NCBI GenBank assembly: GCA_023665325.1
Contig: JAMPED010000005.1
Location: forward strand, 72,800 to 107,076
Length of the DNA stretch: 34,277 nt
Origin: Acetobacter sp.
GTDB lineage: Bacteria; Pseudomonadota; Alphaproteobacteria; RF32; CAG-239
Direction: 5' to 3'
Position numbers and translations under genes: made by a program. Positions within the stretch are counted from its first letter, which is position 1. Every line of letters begins with the position of its first letter. This document shows, piece after piece, positions 28,782-34,277 of the stretch. The notes under the pieces were generated by a model. It was given only the letters and a program-made list of their open reading frames with translations. It ran no database searches and was not told the origin of the DNA.

Positions 28782-29528
28782 CTAGTAGAAGTTTTTGGCG
28801 ATTTTAGTTAAAATTGGCTCATTCATATTTTCGAGTTTACCATCTTGTAGACGAACCTGTTGGTTCATCCGAGCTGCCAACTCTAAATTATGCGTAGCAA
28901 TCAATGCGGCCAATCCGGTTTCTTTGATAATGTCTAATAAAGCAGTAAACACATCTTCAGCGGTGTTCGGGTCAAGGTTACCGGTTGGTTCATCGGCTAA
29001 TAATAATTTTGGAGAGTTAGCAAGCGCCCGAGCAATGGCGACACGTTGTTGTTCGCCTCCTGAAAGCTCCGCCGGACGATGTTTCAAACGATGAGAAAGA
29101 TGTAGCTTGTCCAATAAAAAGGACGCACGTTCTTCTGCTTCAGCTTTGTTTTTACCGGCAATCAACATCGGCAGCATAACATTTTCTAATGCATTAAAAT
29201 CACCAAGTAAGTTGTGATATTGATAAACAAAACCAATATAATCTCGTCTAAGCATTGTTCTTGTTTCATCACTGGCTTTACTAATGTCTTTACCGTTAAT
29301 GCAAATCTGCCCCGAGGTTGGTTTATCTAAAAGTCCCGCTGTCTGCAAAAGAGTAGATTTACCCGAACCAGATTGTCCAACCAATGCCACAATCTCGCCA
29401 GCGTGAATATCCAAATCAATCCCTTTCAAAACCTCAAGACATTGCCGCCCCTGTCGGTAACTTTTTGTAATGTTTGAAAGTTTCAAAACGCAATTATCAG
29501 TTTCAATGTTTGTTGTTGTGTTATTCAT
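28782..29528 (-). CDS. lolD: Lipoprotein-releasing ABC transporter ATPase LolD
   Basis: ATPase of the LolCDE complex, which extracts outer-membrane lipoproteins from the inner membrane. 248 aa. Walker A GQSGSGKST (51-59), Q-loop in YQYHNLLGDF, signature LSGGEQQRVAIARAL, Walker B LLLADEPTG, H-loop ATHN. The ATG at 29528 overlaps the lolC/E stop by 8 bases, so the two are coupled; the longer open frame to 29603 lies within lolC/E. Confidence 0.95.
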   Translation of the reverse strand: MNNTTTNIETDNCVLKLSNITKSYRQGRQCLEVLKGIDLDIHAGEIVALVGQSGSGKSTLLQTAGLLDKPTSGQICINGKDISKASDETRTMLRRDYIGFVYQYHNLLGDFNALENVMLPMLIAGKNKAEAEERASFLLDKLHLSHRLKHRPAELSGGEQQRVAIARALANSPKLLLADEPTGNLDPNTAEDVFTALLDIIKETGLAALIATHNLELAARMNQQVRLQDGKLENMNEPILTKIAKNFY

Positions 29529-30777
29529 AGCGTAAAGCCTCCACAGGGTCCATTTTTGCAGCTCGATAAGCCGGATATAGCGTCGCAAGGAAAGATAAAC
29601 CAAGCGAGAGCAATGTAACCGAAATTACCACAGACATCTCAACTTTTGCCGGTAATTGAGAGAGGAAATAAATTTCAGCCGCAAATAAATCTCTTCCGGC
29701 AATAGATTGTAAAAACTGGCGAATATTCTCAATATTATCGCAAAATAGCAACCCTAATACAACGCCCAAAAATGTGCCAACAGCGCCAATAAATGCGCCA
29801 TCAAGGAAGAATATTCGCATAATCATCCCCTTAGTAGCTCCCATTGTTCGTAAAACGGCAATGTCTCGCCCTTTATCTTTCACAAGCATAATCAAGCCGG
29901 TAATGATATTAAATGCTGCCACTAAGATAATCAGCGTTAACACAATAAACATAACATTGCGTTCCACATCAACCGCATTAAAAAAGGCGGAGTTCGTTTG
30001 CCGATAATCATAAACATATGCACGATTACCAGAACTAGCAATAGCTGTACTAATGAGTTGACGTGCATATTCAACATCTGTTCCATCCCGCAAAGTTACA
30101 TCAATCCCCATTACGCCATCACCCAAAGAGAAAAACTTTTGAGCGGCTTCAAGTGGCATAAAGATATAGTTGGCGTCATATTCATACATTCCAAAATTGA
30201 AAGTTCCGGCCACAAGGTAACTCTTCATTCTCGGTACTGTGCCAAACATAGTGATTTTACCATTTGGAGAGAGTAGGGTGATTTCATCTCCTTCGGTTAC
30301 CCCAAGTTTATTGGCAAGTCTTGAACCCAAAACCACCGAATCCCCTTCAAACAAGTGCATATCAAAGTTTTGAAATCCCTCACGCAACACTTTTTTCTTT
30401 TGTAAATCATTAGCGTTAATACCTCGCACCATCACCCCTTCAGCGCTGTTTCCGGCCGTCGCTAACAGCTGTTTTTCGATTATCGGAATGGCAATATTAA
30501 CCCCAGGAACATTCGCTTCTAAAAGTTTGACAGCTTCTTGATAGTTTGTAAAAGGCGTGTTACGCACAGCTGCAATGCTAATATGCCCGTTAATTCCTAA
30601 AATCCGGTTCAAGAGTTCCGCCTTAAAACCGTTCATCACAGAAGTAACGATAATAAGCGTAGCCACACCAAGCGCAATTCCGATAAACGCAAACGAGGTA
30701 ATAACCGATATAAAACCTTCTTTTCTTTTAGCGCGCAGATACCTTCCTGCCGCCATTCTTTCAAACTTTGAAAACAT
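29521..30777 (-). CDS. lolC: Lipoprotein-releasing ABC transporter permease LolC/LolE
   Basis: Inner-membrane permease of the Lol system, 418 aa. N-terminus MFSKFERMAAGRYLRAKRKEGFISVITSFAFIGIALGVATLIIVTSVMNGF is the LolC/E signature with TM1; a large periplasmic domain follows, then three C-terminal TM segments (MFIVLTLIILVAAFNIITGLIML, FLDGAFIGAVGTFLGVVLGLLF, VISVTLLSLGLSFLATLYPAYRAA) ending DPVEALRYE. Only one permease gene is present, so it may act as a LolC/E homodimer (LolF-like), as reported in several Alphaproteobacteria. No clear SD: GGAG lies 11 bases ahead. Confidence 0.93.
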   Translation of the reverse strand: MFSKFERMAAGRYLRAKRKEGFISVITSFAFIGIALGVATLIIVTSVMNGFKAELLNRILGINGHISIAAVRNTPFTNYQEAVKLLEANVPGVNIAIPIIEKQLLATAGNSAEGVMVRGINANDLQKKKVLREGFQNFDMHLFEGDSVVLGSRLANKLGVTEGDEITLLSPNGKITMFGTVPRMKSYLVAGTFNFGMYEYDANYIFMPLEAAQKFFSLGDGVMGIDVTLRDGTDVEYARQLISTAIASSGNRAYVYDYRQTNSAFFNAVDVERNVMFIVLTLIILVAAFNIITGLIMLVKDKGRDIAVLRTMGATKGMIMRIFFLDGAFIGAVGTFLGVVLGLLFCDNIENIRQFLQSIAGRDLFAAEIYFLSQLPAKVEMSVVISVTLLSLGLSFLATLYPAYRAAKMDPVEALRYE

Positions 30778-30800
30778 CTTCAGATACTCCTATTGCTCAA

Positions 30801-30829
30801 AACATACAAAAGGCAATCCGAACTTTCAA
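30801..30829 (-). promoter_or_regulatory. Promoter of the lolCD operon
   Basis: On the minus strand TTGAAA (30829-30824), 17-bp spacer, TATGTT (30806-30801). An 8-bp inverted repeat TTCAGATA/TATCTGAA (30779-30786, 30859-30866) brackets the region. Confidence 0.5.
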
Positions 30830-30857
30830 CCTTAAAGCCTAAACAACCCACAAAAAT

Positions 30858-31520
30858 CTATCTGAACAATAAAATCCATCGGCACGAATTTTCTTCAGCA
30901 CATTCTTTACAAGCTTTAATAATATCTTCAATAGGCATACTGCGAACACATTTTTTTTCTACATCATCACAATAACTATCCCCATAAAATTTAAGTGATG
31001 AACTGGCGCCAGATATTCCTCCATCATCATTATAAGACTCTTCATACGTTCCTAAAGAATAAAGCATTGGAGCTAGAGGTTTAAAAACGTTATTTGTCAT
31101 AGTTAAGCACAGCTCAATATTATCCACACCAGCATCTTTACGTTTAATCTGATAGTCAATATCAAGTCCTTGATTTTTGCGTGCAAAAGGAGCAAACATA
31201 GCCCCAACACTGTCTTGTATCCATACTTCTTTAACTATCCAACCAGCCGGAACAATCCCCATATTTTTTAGATACGATGCCACAAAATATAAATTGCTGG
31301 ATTCATTAGCTTGTTTTTGAGCCTGAATAAAATCATCTTTATAAGCTAGATATTCTTGCATAAAAATTTGGTATTCATCAACGACTTTATTTAGTTTATA
31401 CCGTTGCATAGCTTTCGAATAGCCAGCAATTCCTCCCACAGATAAAATTCCGACAATAGCTAATACACCAAGCATTTCAATCATCGAGCGCCCTAACTGG
31501 TCTAAAGATAATTTGTTCAT
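30858..31520 (-). CDS. Type IV prepilin-like protein
   Basis: A 220-aa protein with a type IV prepilin/pseudopilin N-terminus: NKLSLDQLG then cleavage before R11 (LGRSMIEMLGVLAIVGILSVGGIAGYSKAM), with the conserved Glu at +5 of the mature protein and one hydrophobic helix. The globular part has cysteine pairs (CDDVEKKC, CKECAEENSC). This N-terminus is common in uncultured gut Alphaproteobacteria. The rest of a pilus or type II secretion system is not in the window. ATG at 31520 has GGGAG 7 bases ahead. Confidence 0.88.
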   Translation of the reverse strand: MNKLSLDQLGRSMIEMLGVLAIVGILSVGGIAGYSKAMQRYKLNKVVDEYQIFMQEYLAYKDDFIQAQKQANESSNLYFVASYLKNMGIVPAGWIVKEVWIQDSVGAMFAPFARKNQGLDIDYQIKRKDAGVDNIELCLTMTNNVFKPLAPMLYSLGTYEESYNDDGGISGASSSLKFYGDSYCDDVEKKCVRSMPIEDIIKACKECAEENSCRWILLFR

Positions 31521-31637
31521 AATAAACTCCCTTTATAAATACAAAAATAGCCGCTTTGATGAGAAGCAGCAGGAAGTTAGAACCTATTTATGGAATAGTG
31601 TAGCGTATTGGGTATATACACAAGTATAAACCTTATT

Positions 31638-31675
31638 AACTACCTTCCTGCCACAAAGCAAAAAGGTAGTTTTTT
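31638..31675 (+). terminator. Possible plus-strand terminator / structured leader
   Basis: AACTACCTT / AAGGTAGTT stem with a 16-base loop and TTTTT on the plus strand. Within the loop CTTCCTGC pairs with GCAGGAAG at about 31569, giving two alternative folds in the prepilin upstream region (31521-31788). No plus-strand gene precedes it, so its role is unclear. Confidence 0.35.
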
Positions 31676-31788
31676 ACATCTGCTTAACCAGATAACCATA
31701 AGAGGGTTCTAAACCTCACACAGGTAATCAACCAATGCATAAACAGATTAGTCAAAAAGAATAAGACTGTCAAGCTATAAAGTGTAAT

Positions 31789-32274
31789 TTATCGTAAAAG
31801 CGCCTCAAACCAAACGCGTCGTCTTTCCTCAAACGGAATAGAAGCGTTAGCAGGGCTTGTCGAGGGGAGAACAGTATATTCATAATATTCCAATAAATCT
31901 CCGTGAAATCGCTTAAACAGTTGAAAAGCCTTCTGTCCATTAAAAAGAAGCCGTTTGATATTAGGGTATTTTTGAAATAATGTCTTAAAATCATTTGGTG
32001 CTACATTTTTTATATTTGTATCTAAACTTCCCTCTCGAAGGCAGCTTTGGGCAGCATCCCACAGACCAAATTGATGAGACTGCAAAAAGGAGATTTTTGT
32101 TGTGTAATCCTGTGCAGAAAATTCTTCACCAAACGCCTCAAACACAAATTTCCAAAACAGATTATGCTTGTGAGCATAATATTCTGAAGCCATTAAAGAC
32201 GCCACTCCAGGCATTGATCCAATAATCAGAGTGGTTGTTTTTTCATCAGCGATATATTCAAAACTATGTAGCAA
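31789..32274 (-). CDS. Hypoxanthine-DNA glycosylase (uracil-DNA glycosylase superfamily)
   Basis: Removes deaminated bases (hypoxanthine or uracil) from DNA. 161 aa, normal for the family. Motifs: TLIIGSMPGVASLMASEYYAHKHNLFWKFVFEAFGEEF at the N-terminus (the GSMPG motif 1 with YYAHxxNxFW), LWDAAQSCLREGSLDTNIKNVAPNDF, and LPSTSPANA near the end. The start is TTG at 32274 with GGGGA 6 bases ahead; the family N-terminus (HSFxxI) begins right there. Confidence 0.88.
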   Translation of the reverse strand: MLHSFEYIADEKTTTLIIGSMPGVASLMASEYYAHKHNLFWKFVFEAFGEEFSAQDYTTKISFLQSHQFGLWDAAQSCLREGSLDTNIKNVAPNDFKTLFQKYPNIKRLLFNGQKAFQLFKRFHGDLLEYYEYTVLPSTSPANASIPFEERRRVWFEALLR

Positions 32275-32350
32275 AACAATTCCCCATTATAATGATAAAG
32301 TATATCTATATCTTTATATTTATATTTTCTGCGGAGCAAGTATTTTTTAT

Positions 32351-32384
32351 AAAAAAAAGAGCCGCCTTAGTAAAAGGGGGCTCT
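32351..32384 (-). terminator. Intrinsic terminator of ORF 32391-33476
   Basis: On the minus strand AGAGCC/GGCTCT with inner CC/GG pairs, then TTTTTTTT. Confidence 0.85.
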
Positions 32385-32390
32385 TCATCT

Positions 32391-33476
32391 TCAAAAAGAA
32401 AGGAACATTTTCAGCATTTGTTTACGGATTTTCGTATTTCCTTCAACGCAAATATCCAAGAGTTGGATATAATCAAACAGATTTTGCGAAATGTCGTCAG
32501 GTTCGTTGTGCTGAGATAACAGACCGCGAATAGTCTCTAAGGTTTGTGTCTTAGACATTCGACAGTCAAAGAGCAAATCTCTTCCCATAACGCGAAGATG
32601 CAACAGACGATTGGCAATGACACTGGGAAACTGTGGACAGTAGCCCAAAATACTTTCCCCATCTTCAGTCAAAAGTTGCTGATTTTGGAAAATGAGTTTG
32701 CCGTATTTGGTATAAACTGGCTTGCAATCGATGTCGATTACAGAACCATCTGTACTGTCATAAAGCATCTTTCTCATCGCACAGAAACAGTCATCGACAA
32801 TTTTCATCTCAAAGCGCCCTTCAAGCAAACGTTCCATTCGGGCATTATAAAGATAATGCATATTATCTGCCCGAACAATAAAACTGCCATTAGGGAAGAA
32901 GAGAATTTTGTCGGCTTTAGGAACCGGTGTAATTCGCTCCATATTAGTGTTATACAAATCGGCATAGTCGCCGATATGACCATTGCGGTATCGGCGGACA
33001 GAAACAAGACCATCGACATTCTGCTCAGCAAAGAGAATCTGCTCGCTTTTGCCAAGTAAGGTCACTTTTTCCTTGTCTGCCACATCAGCAAGATAGTAAT
33101 TGCCATCATTAGCAAAAACGTATGCTGAAAGATCACCACACCAGATGATATTACGACGCAACCGAGCAACAAACCGTCCGTCCGGCGCGTAAATATCAAG
33201 TTCATCAGTGCCTTTAAGGGTTGTCATATACCCATTTTTAAAAACGTGAAACGTCAGATTGGGGGTATGTGCCAGCGGTAGGCGCTTGAGGAAATCTTGA
33301 GCATAGTCATCATAGACAGTAATTGTCTTCCACAGATTGTCGATTACTTGAAAATACGCATTCCCAAAAAACTTGAGCTGACAATCATTCAAATGGCGCT
33401 CACCGAAAAAAATCCAGTAGCGCTGTAGCTGATGAATAGAATAAGAGTTAACCACTCTAGAAAATAATTTATTCAT
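32391..33476 (-). CDS. Orphan protein of the YW(R/I)FF family, paralogue of ORF 26609-27574
   Basis: A 361-aa protein. The N-terminus (IHQLQRYWIFFGERHLNDCQLKFFGNAYFQVIDNLWKTITVYDDYA) aligns with that of ORF 26609-27574. The middle shows repeated beta-like units with a recurring (Y/F)xNG or LYN pattern (RRYRNGHIGDYADLYNTNMERITPV, FFPNGSFIVRADNMHYLYNARMERLL, MLYDSTDGSVIDIDCKPVYTKYGKLIFQNQQLL), suggesting a propeller. The C-terminal 50 residues are helical. No signal peptide, no clear SD at ATG 33476. Function unknown. Confidence 0.78.
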   Translation of the reverse strand: MNKLFSRVVNSYSIHQLQRYWIFFGERHLNDCQLKFFGNAYFQVIDNLWKTITVYDDYAQDFLKRLPLAHTPNLTFHVFKNGYMTTLKGTDELDIYAPDGRFVARLRRNIIWCGDLSAYVFANDGNYYLADVADKEKVTLLGKSEQILFAEQNVDGLVSVRRYRNGHIGDYADLYNTNMERITPVPKADKILFFPNGSFIVRADNMHYLYNARMERLLEGRFEMKIVDDCFCAMRKMLYDSTDGSVIDIDCKPVYTKYGKLIFQNQQLLTEDGESILGYCPQFPSVIANRLLHLRVMGRDLLFDCRMSKTQTLETIRGLLSQHNEPDDISQNLFDYIQLLDICVEGNTKIRKQMLKMFLSF

Positions 33477-33517
33477 AAAAATATGTTTAAGGTGAATAAT
33501 AATATCAAATCAGTGTG

Positions 33518-33546
33518 AAGATAGAAACAAAGTCAAGTAATGTCAA
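33518..33546 (-). promoter_or_regulatory. Promoter of ORF 32391-33476
   Basis: On the minus strand TTGACA (33546-33541), 17-bp spacer, TATCTT (33523-33518). Confidence 0.7.
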
Positions 33547-33590
33547 TGTATATAAATATATTTATTTAAAAAAAGGGGGATAAAACACAA

Positions 33591-33620
33591 AAAAAGAAGA
33601 CCGCCAAACTGCAGTCTTCT
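33591..33620 (-). terminator. Intrinsic terminator of the gene at the window end
   Basis: AGAAGAC / GTCTTCT stem (33595-33601, 33614-33620), with TTTTTTT on the minus strand. Confidence 0.8.
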
Positions 33621-33635
33621 TTTTTAATAGAAATT

Positions 33636-34277
33636 TTAGAGCAAGTCACCAGCATCATTATTGGTAAAAATTTTCGCTGCATCTGCAGATGTGGAGCGCT
33701 TATCTTTTTTCTTTCCACTTTTATTAGAAAGAAAATCGTGTGTCACACGTGGCAGATATTTCTGTAGACAATAGCTGCCGTTTGCCTCTGCTAAGGAAAT
33801 AAAATGCGAAATATCCTCAGCAAAAACCACCGGAACAAAAACATCTCTCACTTCATCATCAATCAGATGCAATACAGAGAAGTTCTCACTGCAGGAGCAG
33901 TACACTTCTGCATACCATCCTTTGTGGTTGACAAAATGAACCACTGCGCGCTTCTCTTCATCGAGAAAGCACCATAATGCCGGAAGTTTTCCCCCAGTAT
34001 TAAGCGTATCTAGATGACGGAGCACAATTTCCAGAGCAGAAGCGGGTTCGCACGAAAATAAACAAGCATCCTCCGATATAAGCGCTACTGAAGTGTTATC
34101 ACTCCAGAGTAAGCGACGACCGTTATCACGGAGAAAACTCTCCATTGTCTTAAGGTCAATTGCAGCATACGCGCGAATGAAATCTGAAAAATTGTTTACT
34201 TTTCCTTTGCGCGGGCGACCCAAACTCTCTTTCGCAAGGGCTGTCAAAAGCACCTCGCATTCAGACCAATCAATGGT
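33636..34277 (-). CDS. Hypothetical protein, cut by the window end (N-terminus missing)
   Basis: 213 codons visible. The frame stays open to the last base (TIDWSECEVLLTALAKESLGRPRKG...), so the true start is probably outside; a GTG at 34253 is the only internal near-start and has no SD. The visible part has LWCFLDEEKRAVVHFVNHKGWYAEVYCSCSENFSVLHLIDDEVRDVFVPVVFAEDISHFISLAEANG and a lysine-rich tail (SNKSGKKKDKRS). No family recognised. Confidence 0.65.
   Translation of the reverse strand, partial: TIDWSECEVLLTALAKESLGRPRKGKVNNFSDFIRAYAAIDLKTMESFLRDNGRRLLWSDNTSVALISEDACLFSCEPASALEIVLRHLDTLNTGGKLPALWCFLDEEKRAVVHFVNHKGWYAEVYCSCSENFSVLHLIDDEVRDVFVPVVFAEDISHFISLAEANGSYCLQKYLPRVTHDFLSNKSGKKKDKRSTSADAAKIFTNNDAGDLL

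Noticed and set aside
28782..29094. Plus-strand frame antisense to lolD
   Set aside because: Shadow of the conserved LolD ATPase.
32235..33059. Plus-strand frames antisense to ORF 32391-33476
   Set aside because: The minus-strand frame has a paralogue, promoter and terminator; the plus-strand frames have none.

Overview
The window reads as a piece of a low-GC, Gram-negative genome, most likely an uncultured host-associated alphaproteobacterium. This is inferred from the gene content (cca, surE, cysS, xseB, ispA, rpsD, the lolCD lipoprotein-release operon, a prepilin with the N-terminus GRSMIEMLGVLAIVG) and from AT-rich intergenic DNA with textbook sigma-70 promoters (TTGACA, 16-17 bp, TATACT). 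No 16S or other decisive marker is present, so the taxonomy is an inference.

Region 1 (1 to about 12.3 kb) is one end of an integrated mobile element, with every gene on the minus strand. In transcription order it holds a 52-aa ORF, a DUF2924 protein and a large serine recombinase (overlapping), an ECF-sigma-like regulator, phage-type genes (68-aa ORF, DUF6291-like protein, DUF6362 protein), a P63C/BstA-like phage protein, then a DNA-modification block: short divergent S-adenosylmethionine synthetase, Mom-like DNA-modifying protein, and ParB-domain/adenine methyltransferase. Downstream is an array of small mostly orphan ORFs, most preceded by a copy of the same ~70-90 bp leader repeat. The element continues past base 1. 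Several of its leaders carry unusual RNA-like structure: SD-sequestering hairpins, and a covarying hairpin plus U-tract element.

Region 2 (about 12.3 to 13.1 kb) has no gene. It holds a bidirectional terminator palindrome and about 2.3 copies of a ~190-bp, partly GC-rich tandem repeat.

Region 3 (13.1 to 22.8 kb, plus strand) is chromosomal: cca, a very large secreted YwqK/MORN-type repeat protein, an unknown gene, surE, a cysteine-codon leader peptide with terminator (candidate attenuator) before cysS, xseB, ispA, and a small unknown gene.

Region 4 (22.9 to 34.3 kb, mostly minus strand) holds a DHH-like protein, a nitroreductase, a YecA/UPF0149-like protein divergent from a small lipoprotein, a eukaryotic-type phosphomannomutase, a candidate ~150-nt structured sRNA, two paralogous orphan proteins, rpsD, an 82-bp tandem repeat, lolCD, a prepilin-like protein, a hypoxanthine-DNA glycosylase, and a protein cut by the window end.

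The most interesting points are the SAM synthetase/Mom/methyltransferase block with its leader-repeat array, the cysS attenuator, the covarying leader hairpins, and the candidate sRNA.
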